DNA from: Streptomyces sp. DvalAA-43
Lineage (GTDB): Bacteria > Actinomycetota > Actinomycetes > Streptomycetales > Streptomycetaceae
Length of the DNA stretch: 64,000 bases
Direction: 5' to 3'
Assembly (NCBI RefSeq): GCF_900091725.1
Contig: NZ_FMBW01000031.1
Location: 1-64,000, forward strand
Shown here: positions 7,666 to 16,000 of the stretch, in pieces
Numbering within the stretch: the stretch's first letter is position 1
How the letters are laid out: each line of letters opens with the position of its first letter
Position numbers and translations under genes: made by a program
The notes under the pieces: generated by a model
What the model was told of the DNA's origin: nothing
What the model saw: only the letters and a program-made list of their open reading frames with translations
Databases searched by the model: none

Positions 7666-9216
7666 TCAGCGGCGGATGCCGGTGGCGAACGGCAGGGTGT
7701 TCACGAAGGCGCGGTGGTGCTCGCGGTCGCACCACTCCAGCTTGAGGTACGACTTGCCGGCCGAGGCCCGGATCGTCCGCTTGTCACGGGCGAGGGCCTC
7801 CGGCGAGCGCGACGACACGGTGATGTACCCGACCAGGTTCACCCCGGCCGCGCCGCTCGCGAGGTCTTCGCCCCGCTGGTCGAGACGGCCGTGTGCGGCG
7901 ATGTCGCGCGGGTCGACGGTGCGGTTCATCTTGGCCTGACGGCTGGCTTCCGCCTCGTCGTTGGTCTTCTCGGTGAGCATCCGCTCGATGGCGACCTCGG
8001 TGGGTTCGAGGTCCATGCAGACCGCGACCGTACGGATCACATCGGGTGTGTGGACGAGGAGCGGGGCCAGGAAGTTGACGCCGACGGGGGTCATCGGCCA
8101 CTCCTTCACCCAGGCCGTGGAGTGGCACCAGGGAGCGCGGGTGACCGACTCGCGGGTCTTGGCCTGGAGGAACGTCGGCTCGACCGCATCCAGTTCGGCC
8201 GGCCAGGCGTTGCGCTTGGTCATGGCCTGGATGTGGTCGATGGGGTGGTCGGGGTCGTACATCGAGTGCACGAGGGAGGCGAGCCGGCTCTGGCCGAGCG
8301 GCTGGCGGACCCGGATGTCGGCCTCGGCGAGGCGGGCGCAGATGTCGGTGAGCTCGCGGGCCATGACGACGGCGAGGCCCGCGTCCCGGTCGAGCCTGCG
8401 GCCGGCCTGGGGGCGGGCGGCGCGGGCCATGGCGTTGGCCTCGGCGGCCAGTTCGCGGGTGTAGTGCATGCAGGCCACGAGGTAGGCGCGGTGCTGCTCG
8501 CTGGAGGTGGAGACCATGGACTGGAGCTGGTCGTACGAGTCCTGGAGCCAGCCCGGGGACGTCCTGTCGCCGCGCTGCGCGACGTCCTTGGCGTGTGCGT
8601 CGGGGTCGGCGGGCAGGGTGCGGGCCAGCATCTGGATGCGGGTCACGAAGCCGTCGCCGTTGGCGACATGCTTCAGCAGTGTGCCGAACCGGTCGACGAG
8701 CGCTTCCTGGTCCTCGCTGTCGCGCAGGCCGACGCCGGGGCCCTCGATCTCGATCGCGGCGGTGACGGTGCGGCGGTCGGCGTGCAGGAGCACGGCGATC
8801 TCGTCCGGACCGAAGGGGGCGGCGAGCCAGTTGATCCGGCCGATGCCGGGGGGCGGTCCGATCTCGACCTCGCGCCCGTCGGCGCTGACGCCGGCCTCCA
8901 TGGCGGCGGAGCGGTAGGTCGTACCGCGGCGCAGGGAGCGCTTGTAGCTGCGGTTGATCTCGAACCATTTGTAGAAGGTGCGGTGCTTGTACGGGAGGTA
9001 CACGATCGCCAGGGCGAGGAGCGGGAAGCCCACGAGCAGCATGATCCGCGGGCCCAGGTAGGGGACGGCCAGTCCGCTCATCATGCCGAGGAACGCGCCG
9101 ACGATGATCAGGGCGATCTCGCCGGTCTCGCGGTTCTTGCCGACGATCGCGTTCGGCCGGGCCCGGCCGATGAGATACGTACGGCGGGGCGCGATCGTGT
9201 GGGACGGAGTCGTCAA
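7666..9216 (-). CDS. SCO6880-family T4SS-like membrane protein
   Basis: This 516-residue protein begins with the RRTYLIGRARPN signature of the SCO6880 family. It has two adjacent transmembrane helices (about 35-75), a PrgI-like arrangement, followed by a large cytoplasmic region that resembles the N-terminal domain of VirB4-type proteins by position and length. No Walker motif was found. The start is a TTG at 9214-9216 that overlaps the stop of the VirB6-like gene by 4 nt (TTGA), which supports this rare start. Together with the downstream ATPase it may form a two-gene version of VirB4, which is an inference. Family naming relies on my recognition of the N-terminus. Confidence 0.75.
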   Translation of the reverse strand: MTTPSHTIAPRRTYLIGRARPNAIVGKNRETGEIALIIVGAFLGMMSGLAVPYLGPRIMLLVGFPLLALAIVYLPYKHRTFYKWFEINRSYKRSLRRGTTYRSAAMEAGVSADGREVEIGPPPGIGRINWLAAPFGPDEIAVLLHADRRTVTAAIEIEGPGVGLRDSEDQEALVDRFGTLLKHVANGDGFVTRIQMLARTLPADPDAHAKDVAQRGDRTSPGWLQDSYDQLQSMVSTSSEQHRAYLVACMHYTRELAAEANAMARAARPQAGRRLDRDAGLAVVMARELTDICARLAEADIRVRQPLGQSRLASLVHSMYDPDHPIDHIQAMTKRNAWPAELDAVEPTFLQAKTRESVTRAPWCHSTAWVKEWPMTPVGVNFLAPLLVHTPDVIRTVAVCMDLEPTEVAIERMLTEKTNDEAEASRQAKMNRTVDPRDIAAHGRLDQRGEDLASGAAGVNLVGYITVSSRSPEALARDKRTIRASAGKSYLKLEWCDREHHRAFVNTLPFATGIRR

Positions 9217-10586
9217 CGCCCTCCACCTCCCGTGCTGTTGTTACCTGAACTGCCTGATCCGCCACCTCGGTGGGAGCGGCTGCCGTGCGGGGTGCCGGAG
9301 GTCGGTCCCGATCCGCTGCGCGGCGGAGGAGCGGCGGAGGAGCCGGATCCGCGCCCGCCGGAGCCGCGGGAGCTGTGCGCGGCGACACCGCCGCTGATCG
9401 GGTTGGCGGGCCTGCCGCCGCCGCTGTTGCCGCTGTCGCCGCTGTTCTGGCCGCCGCGGCTGCTGTGGGTCTTGATGCCCTGGGAGACCAGAGCGGCGGG
9501 GGAGCTGATCATCGCGGCGGCCTGGGAGCCGTCGGTGGCCTGCTTGCGGTTGGTGCGGGCGCCCTGGATCTCGTCGCCGAAGCCGGGGACGAACCGGTAG
9601 ATCATCGCGGAGGCGAAGATCGCCAGCAGGATGATGGCGAGACCGGAGACGACGGCGGAGAACGCGTTCGGCCCGTCGTTCTGGGAGAGCGCGCCGGCCA
9701 GCCCGAGCACCACGGCGATGACCGGCTTCACCATGATCACCGCGACCATGATGCCCGCCCAGCGCCGGACGTGGCCCCACATGTTCTTGTCGACGAGCCC
9801 CGCGTAGACGATGGTGCCGAGCAGGGCGCCCACGTACAGCAGGGCGGCCCGGATCACGAGCTCCAGCCAGAGGATGCCCGCGGCGAGGATCGAGACGAGC
9901 GAGACGACGATCAGCATGATCGGGCCGCCGCCGATGTCGGAGCCCTTCTTGAGGGCTTCGGCGAACGACCCGAAGAAGACGTCGGTCTGCCCGCCCGAGG
10001 ACGTGGCGATGACCTGGGTGACGCCGTCGGTGGCGGAGACGACCGTGTAGAGGATCAGCGGGGTGAACGCGGAGGCGAGGACCGTCAGCCACAGGAACCC
10101 GATGGCCTCGGAGATCGCGGTGGTCAGCGGGACGCCACGGATCGCCCGCTTGGCCACGGCGAGCAGCCACAGGACGAGCGTCAGGACGGTGGAGGCGGCG
10201 AAGACGATCGCGTACTGCTGGAGGAACTTGGTGTTCGTGAAGTCGACGTTGGCGGTGCTCTTCACGGCCTCGCTGAGCTTGCCGACGATCCAGGCGGCGG
10301 CGTCGGCGCAGCCGCGGGCGAGGGATGAGAGGGGGTCCTGGGTGCTGTCGAGGGTGGAGGTGCCGGTCTTGGAGGTGCCGGCGTCGCCTCTTTCGCAGTA
10401 GTCCTTGGCGAGCCCGACGATGAGGTCGCAGGCATCGTCACTCTTGCTGGGTGACGGGCTGGGTGAAGACGTGGGCGACGGAGAGGGGTCGGCTACGGCG
10501 CGCGAAGCCAGTAGGACCACGGTGGCCGGCAGGCTGCCGAGGACCGCCAGGAGGGCGCGTGTGCTTGGGCGGTGGCTAGCGGGCAT
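9213..10586 (-). CDS. VirB6/TrbL-like polytopic membrane protein with signal peptide
   Basis: This protein has 457 residues. A signal-like N-terminus ends near ASRAVADPS, followed by a Pro/Ser linker, a Cys-containing extracellular stretch and about six to seven transmembrane helices between residues 100 and 330. A long hydrophilic Ser/Gly/Arg-rich tail makes up the last 110 residues. This resembles the VirB6/TrbL channel component of T4SS. The start is the ATG at 10584-10586, preceded by GGAGGT at suitable spacing. An in-frame ATG 15 bases upstream lies before that site and is less likely. The gene overlaps the upstream VirB8-like gene by 11 nt. Confidence 0.75.
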   Translation of the reverse strand: MPASHRPSTRALLAVLGSLPATVVLLASRAVADPSPSPTSSPSPSPSKSDDACDLIVGLAKDYCERGDAGTSKTGTSTLDSTQDPLSSLARGCADAAAWIVGKLSEAVKSTANVDFTNTKFLQQYAIVFAASTVLTLVLWLLAVAKRAIRGVPLTTAISEAIGFLWLTVLASAFTPLILYTVVSATDGVTQVIATSSGGQTDVFFGSFAEALKKGSDIGGGPIMLIVVSLVSILAAGILWLELVIRAALLYVGALLGTIVYAGLVDKNMWGHVRRWAGIMVAVIMVKPVIAVVLGLAGALSQNDGPNAFSAVVSGLAIILLAIFASAMIYRFVPGFGDEIQGARTNRKQATDGSQAAAMISSPAALVSQGIKTHSSRGGQNSGDSGNSGGGRPANPISGGVAAHSSRGSGGRGSGSSAAPPPRSGSGPTSGTPHGSRSHRGGGSGSSGNNSTGGGGR

Positions 10587-11451
10587 AGGTGAAACCTCCA
10601 TATCCCTGTACCGCACCGGCGATCTCGTCCGCTGTCGATGCCCTGTTGTCGCCATTGACGGGTGTGGGGCCTTCCGACTGGCTCGACGACTCGATCCGCC
10701 AGTCACCCCCGACCCATTTGAGCTTCTCCGAGATGGTGAACCATGTCGCGGTGACAGGCTTGGTGGAGCCCTGCCCCGCCATTCCGACAAGCCCCGTGCA
10801 CCAGACTTCGACGGTTGCCGTGTCGCCGCTCCGCTCGACCACCTTCGTGCCGACAGGGATGGTCCGAGAGACGAAGGTCAGGTCACTGGGAGTGGTGCCG
10901 TCCGCGTTGAGACCGACGTTCTTGAGGAAGTCCGGTGAGTAGGCCTTCGTCAGGGCGGCCAGCAGATTGTCCACGACAGCAGGGTCGTGGGTGGACTGAA
11001 TGATGCTCCGCCGAGTGTCCGTGTTGAACATCCCGACCGACCCCAGCGCCACCGCGTAGTTGGACGCCGCGCTCTGCGCCCCCTGCTCGTCATGGGCGAA
11101 GCCCGACGGGATCGATCCGTTCTTCCCCGTCACCGGCTTCGTCCCCGTGGCCGCCGTGGACGACGAATCCGGCTTGCTCCCGCCGCCCCCCGAGCCGCCG
11201 CCGTCGTCGCCGTTCCCGCCGCCTCCGCCCATGTTCGCGAACGCGATAGCCGCGATCAGGAGGACGACCACGCCGACCATCATGACCAGGGAGCGGGACT
11301 TACGGGCGGGCCGGCGGGGCGTGCCGTAGCTGTCGCCGCCCTCGCCGTCGGGGAGGCGGGTACGGGTCTGGCGCGTACCGCCGATGGTGCTGTATCCGTC
11401 GTCCGTACGGCCTGAGTCGTTGCCGTAGCTGTTGTCGTCGCCGAGGCTCAT
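10576..11451 (-). CDS. VirB8/TcpC-like bitopic membrane protein
   Basis: This 291-residue protein has a hydrophilic cytoplasmic N-terminus (1-50), one transmembrane helix (about 54-72, SLVMMVGVVVLLIAAIAF), a Gly/Ser-rich linker, and an extracytoplasmic domain of about 180 residues. Topology, size and operon position fit VirB8/TcpC scaffold proteins of T4SS. No enzymatic motif is visible. It lies between the VirB2-like and VirB6-like genes and overlaps the latter by 11 nt. Confidence 0.68.
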   Translation of the reverse strand: MSLGDDNSYGNDSGRTDDGYSTIGGTRQTRTRLPDGEGGDSYGTPRRPARKSRSLVMMVGVVVLLIAAIAFANMGGGGGNGDDGGGSGGGGSKPDSSSTAATGTKPVTGKNGSIPSGFAHDEQGAQSAASNYAVALGSVGMFNTDTRRSIIQSTHDPAVVDNLLAALTKAYSPDFLKNVGLNADGTTPSDLTFVSRTIPVGTKVVERSGDTATVEVWCTGLVGMAGQGSTKPVTATWFTISEKLKWVGGDWRIESSSQSEGPTPVNGDNRASTADEIAGAVQGYGGFTYAR

Positions 11452-11543
11452 GCCGCGTACGCCCCCTCAACCGTTGCCTGGACCGGGTAGTACGACGGTA
11501 GCCCCGCGGGTTTGCGCGCGGGCGCGGTGTGGTGACTCGACAT
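11448..11543 (-). CDS. Possible 31-residue leader ORF of the T4SS-like operon
   Basis: This short frame begins ATG-TCG-AGT and ends in a TGA that overlaps the ATG of the VirB8-like gene in a 4-nt ATGA arrangement, the same coupling used elsewhere in the operon. The upstream ribosome binding site is weak, with only gagg about 16 bases away. The peptide has no recognisable domain. It could be a small operon component, a translational coupler or chance. Confidence 0.28.
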   Translation of the reverse strand: MSSHHTAPARKPAGLPSYYPVQATVEGAYAA

Positions 11544-11637
11544 CAGGGAGACGCAACCTCTGCCGGTGGGCACGACGGACGGATGGTGTGGGGGTGGGCG
11601 GGGACCGCCCCTGGCGTGGACGTGGAATGACAGCCGG

Positions 11638-11976
11638 TCAGACGGCCATTCCGTAGACGATGGTGAACAGGGTTCCAAGGGATCCGATGATGAACACACC
11701 GGTCAGACCGGCGACGATCAGCCCCTTGCCCTGCTCCGCGCTGAACGTGTCGCGCAGTGCCGTCGCGCCGATGCGCTGCTTCGCCGCACCCCAGACCGCG
11801 ATGCCGAGGCAGAGCAGGATGGCGATGGCCATCACGACCTCGATCATTACGCGGGCCTCGTTGCCCAAGGTCCCGAACGGCCCCCAATTCGGGGCGATTC
11901 CGCCGATGATGGTGGTGATGTCGCCCTTTTCAGCTGCCAGGATCATGTAAGTCACCGCCCCTGTTGGGTAGTTCAT
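11638..11976 (-). CDS. Small two-helix membrane protein, VirB2/TrbC-like
   Basis: This 112-residue protein has two strong transmembrane segments, VMIEVVMAIAILLCLGIAVW and LIVAGLTGVFIIGSLGTLFT, separated by a short charged loop. Size and topology match VirB2/TrbC pilin-type subunits. It lies at the promoter-proximal end of the T4SS-like operon. The start at 11976 gives MNYPTGAVTYM. A longer frame upstream has no coding character. There is no obvious signal peptidase site, so a pilin role is inferred from context. Confidence 0.66.
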   Translation of the reverse strand: MNYPTGAVTYMILAAEKGDITTIIGGIAPNWGPFGTLGNEARVMIEVVMAIAILLCLGIAVWGAAKQRIGATALRDTFSAEQGKGLIVAGLTGVFIIGSLGTLFTIVYGMAV

Positions 11977-12249
11977 TGCCCCTGCCGGACGACACGGGTC
12001 ACTCTCTATCTTCGCTGATGAAACTGCTTTCGTACGACGGCTTGACAGCTCTCTTTGCCCGGATCTCGTACATGTGGCCGGTGTGGCCGCCTTGACCTGC
12101 GGATCGAAATAGTGTGTGACTGAATATGTATGGTTACTCTGTGTATCACGGGGTGTGACCCCGGGCAATGATTGCCATCCCGCCACCCTGGCCGAGAATT
12201 TTGCGCATGCCCTGGTCAGCGTGCCGGACCTGGTCGGAGCAGGGGACGG
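11977..12249. promoter_or_regulatory. Intergenic region upstream of the T4SS-like operon
   Basis: No gene is supported in these 273 bp. The segment around 12100-12160 is unusually AT-rich for this genome (gaaatagtgtgtgactgaatatg). Because the minus-strand T4SS-like operon begins at 11976, its promoter most likely lies here. I could not assign convincing -35/-10 boxes or an operator. Confidence 0.35.
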
Positions 12250-12888
12250 TCAGAGCAGAGGATGGCGGGGAACGGGCGGTCGGGGCGGGGTCGTCCAGGT
12301 GGGCGGTGGCCGGAAATCGCACCAGGTGCCGTCGAAGGGAAACGTTCCGGCCTCGGCGAGCCGGACGACCGAGGCGCCCTCGTTCCGGATCGCGGACGCT
12401 TCGTCAGCCGACCAGTAGACGGGGTGACCGGTCTTCTCGGCGAAGGACTCCTCGTCCTTCCACTTCCAGGTCCGGTCCGGTGCCACATTGATGTCGAGCT
12501 CGTGGTCGGTGATGTCGATGTCGTCACCGCGATGGATCCGGCGCTCCAGATTTACGTACCAACCACGGAACTTCCGTCCACGTCCGAAGAGCCAGAGCAC
12601 CGAGTGCGCGGCGCCGGTCGGCTGGTAGAAGAGCGCGTTGCCCATCGGCCAGCGGTCGGCGACCACCGGGTAGCCGCCGGAGGGGCGGTCGTCCGGGGCG
12701 ATGTCCCGCAGATGTCTCCCGCGCGGAAGCTTCGTACGCCACATGGGCGTGCCGGTCTCCATCCAGACCAGCTGGCCCGCGTCGGTGCGCTCGACGAGGC
12801 GTACGGGCACCGACGCACTCAGGTGGCCGCCGATGAAGAAGTTCCAGCGGAGGATCCTGCCCGGCTCGTCGTCCATGCCGTTGATCAT
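12250..12888 (-). CDS. DUF402 domain-containing protein
   Basis: This protein of about 212 residues has DUF402 features: an RWNFFIGGHL strand, central GNALFYQPTGAAHSVLWLFG, then KFRGWYVNLERRIHRGDDIDITDHELDI with the metal-binding-like Asp/Glu cluster DIDITDHELDI. DUF402 proteins include FomD-like and nucleotide phosphohydrolases, so a metal-dependent phosphohydrolase role is plausible. The start is uncertain: ATG at 12888, ATG at 12876 or GTG at 12912 are all possible. It is divergent from the large orphan gene, with about 200 bp between the two. Confidence 0.75.
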   Translation of the reverse strand: MINGMDDEPGRILRWNFFIGGHLSASVPVRLVERTDAGQLVWMETGTPMWRTKLPRGRHLRDIAPDDRPSGGYPVVADRWPMGNALFYQPTGAAHSVLWLFGRGRKFRGWYVNLERRIHRGDDIDITDHELDINVAPDRTWKWKDEESFAEKTGHPVYWSADEASAIRNEGASVVRLAEAGTFPFDGTWCDFRPPPTWTTPPRPPVPRHPLL

Positions 12889-13087
12889 GCCCGCGGCGCG
12901 GGGGCCGGACACGTGGTCCGATCACGTTGTCGGATCAGCTGATGCGAGGCCGTCGGGCGGCAGCAGTGCGGTAGCAGTGCGCTGTGCGCGGGAACCTGTA
13001 CAAGCTGACGCGGCCCGGACTCCCGGGTTCCTGGTCCCCCGGACCGCGGGACGCCCGTTGTCAGTGCCGACTGCCAGACTCGTACGC

Positions 13088-16000
13088 ATGACCAGCAGCA
13101 CCGGAACTCCCTTTCCGTTCCCGGCCAATCACCACATCTCCGAGACGTATGCCGACTGGGCGCGCGCCCGGGTGCCCGGTGCCGAGGCCGGTGCCCGCGA
13201 TGTGCTGGAGCGGGCGGGCCGTGGCCGGTACAGAGCCTGGGAGAAGCCCGGACGGTTCGTGGACGAGGCGGAGCGTCTGGCCCGGGGCCTGCCCGCCGCC
13301 CATCTGCCGTGGTTCTGGGACACCATCGGGCACTGGATGCTGGAGACGCACCGCCGTTCCGCCGCCCGCGCGTACGCGAACGCGCGCGCCGCGGAGCACG
13401 CCCACGGGCTGCCCGTCGACCCCGGCTGGCGGTGGGCGAACCTCCAGCTGTTCGCCCGGTTCGGCGCGCTTCCCGCCACCGAGCTCGGCGGCGCCCCGGC
13501 CTGGTTGGCCGAGGTGTACGAACCGGGCGACGCGCACCGCGAGTTCGTGCGGCTGCTGGCCCTCTGGGCGGCATCGCCGGGCGAGCTCCCCGCCGATCTG
13601 GCCCGCCGGGTCCGGGACTCCGCACGTACGGCCGGTCTCGGCGCCGAGGAGGAGGCGCGGGTGCTGGGCGAGGTGCTCGCGTCGGCCCGCGGAAAGGCCG
13701 TGCCGGACCGGCTGCTCGACGCGGCGCTCGGCCCGCTCGCCGCTCATCCCCCGGCCGACGACCGGGCCGCCGCCCTGCTCGATCTGTTCCCCGAGTCGAA
13801 GAGCGACGCGGCCGCCTGGCTGCGGCTGCTGATCGGCTGCGGGGCCGCCGATGCCGCCGCGGCTGGCCGGATCACCCCGGAGGGCGGTCTCGGCGAGTGG
13901 CTACGGCGGTACGCCACCCGGTACTCCCACCGCAGGTCCGGTGGCGGGGTGTACCGCCAGGCCATGCCCGCCGAGCTGTTCGACCTGGTGGCCCGGTTCG
14001 CGCCGCTGCTGAAGGAGGACGGCACCCCGGTCCGGCTCCACGAGGACCGCTACCAGTGGCCGCATCTGGACGCCGATCTGCTCGATGTCTGCCTCGCCGA
14101 GGGGATCCCCGTCCACGACCCCGGCCCCACCATCGCCCTGGAGTTCTGGGACAAGGACGCGCGGCGCGACCTCAGGGCCCTCGCCGCCGACCCCGTGTTC
14201 GGCTCCCGGCTCGAAGGCACGGTGCACGCCGGGCTTCGCTCCCGGGGAGGCTCCGCCATCAGTCGCCTCCCGCACAATCCGGGCATCGCGGCCGAGGCGC
14301 ACGGCCGGATCGAGAAGCTGCTCGACAGTCTGCGCGGCGGCGGGCTCGCCGCCGCCGACGAGGCCGTCGAGGAGCTGCACGCCCTCCTCGACCGGCCCAC
14401 CGCCATCGCCCTGGACGGCATCGAGGAGGCTCTCGACGCGCTGGACCTCACCGGCCCGCTGGCCCGCGCCCTGCGCGCCGGTCTGCCCGAGGAGCTGGGT
14501 TGGCCCGCCCTGGAGGAGGCCCTCGCCGAATTCCGGCCGGATGAGACGGTGTACACCACCTGCACCTGGCCGGTGCTCACCGTCTACGGGGAGCGCCGCG
14601 CGTTCGCCGTCGATCACGCGGGCCGGCGCGGCGAGCACACCCTGGAGCTGCCGGACGGCGCCGGTCGCCCCACGGTGCACTGGGTCGGCGGCCAGTTCCT
14701 CGTCGCCTGGACGGGTTCGGGAGACGAGCACGGGATCAGTACGGCGTACTGGTCCGCCACCCCCGCCGACACGTTCGAACCGGAGCAGTCCTACGGGCTG
14801 CGCCCCTACGGCGGCAGCATCCAGGGCGGCCTCGGCTACCAGTTCCAGACCCCGGACGGCAGCGGCCGGTTCGACGGCGAGAACGTCCTGCGTCCCGGCG
14901 ACACCACGGGCATCGGCCACCACGACTACCAGATGTACGACGGCCGGGACTTCTGGAGCACCGAGGTGTTCAGCGAGGACCACGGCAGAGGCTGGGCCCG
15001 TCTGGACCCCGCCACCGGTGCGCCCACCGCCGACCGCACCCTGCCGGGCTTCCATGCGACCGACACGTTCCCGGAGGGCACCAGGCCCTTCCCCGACCAC
15101 CGCATCCTCGCCGAACTGCCGCCCGGCGCCCCGCCGTCCCCGCTCGGCCAGGACGGCCGGCTCACCGGCTGCCGGGTCGGCTACCGCACCCCGTACGCCG
15201 GTCCCTCGCCCCGCGCGTTCGTCCTGGAGTCCGCAGACGGGCGTACCGCGTCCTACCACACCACCGTCTGGGGCCGCCGCCCGTGGGGCATCCTCGCCCT
15301 TCCGGCCGGTGGTGAGGACGCCGTGGTGGTCGGCAGCACCACCGTCCGCTGCCATGCCGCCGAGGACAACTCGCTGCTCTGGCAGGTCCGGGGCTTCGCC
15401 GGAAGCCACCGTCGTGGACCGGTCCGGGCCACCCTCGGCGAGCGAGCGGGCACCGTGCCACCGCCCGCCTTCTGGCACTTCCTCACCCCGCGCGACGCAT
15501 CCTCCTCCCGCGTGCTGCGCACGGTCACCGACGAGGCAGTCCGCGAACTGCTGCGATCCGGCGCCGAGGACGGACTGCCCGGGGTGAGCGATCCCCGGAT
15601 CCGGCAGGGCGTCGCCCATGCCGTCCGCCTCGCCGCGGATGTGCTGCGCCGCCGCCGGGAGCTGTCGCACCGGGTGGCCGTCATGCGCTCCGGACCGGTC
15701 GTCGAGCTGCCCGACCCGGTGCCCGACACCCGGCTCGTCCCGGCCCTGCACGGCCTGCTGGCCCGGCTGCGGGCGTACGAGGAACGGCCGCCGCAGCCGC
15801 ACCCGGCCCTGCTCACCGCGGTCGCCGCCGACGGCCGGTATCTGCGCGACGAGATCGACGACGAGGTGCGGGTGCTGGCCCCGCCCGCCCCTCCGGCCGA
15901 ATGGGCGGTGCTGACCGGCCGGACCGACGCCGTGGCCTGGCGGGCCGCCGTCGCCGCCACCCCGGACGAGCAGCGGCAGGCACTTGCCGCGCTGCTCGAC

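Noticed and set aside
4587..11976. Integrative conjugative element
   Set aside because: No integrase, excisionase, relaxase, replication gene, tRNA or attachment repeat is visible, and the operon has ordinary Streptomyces composition.
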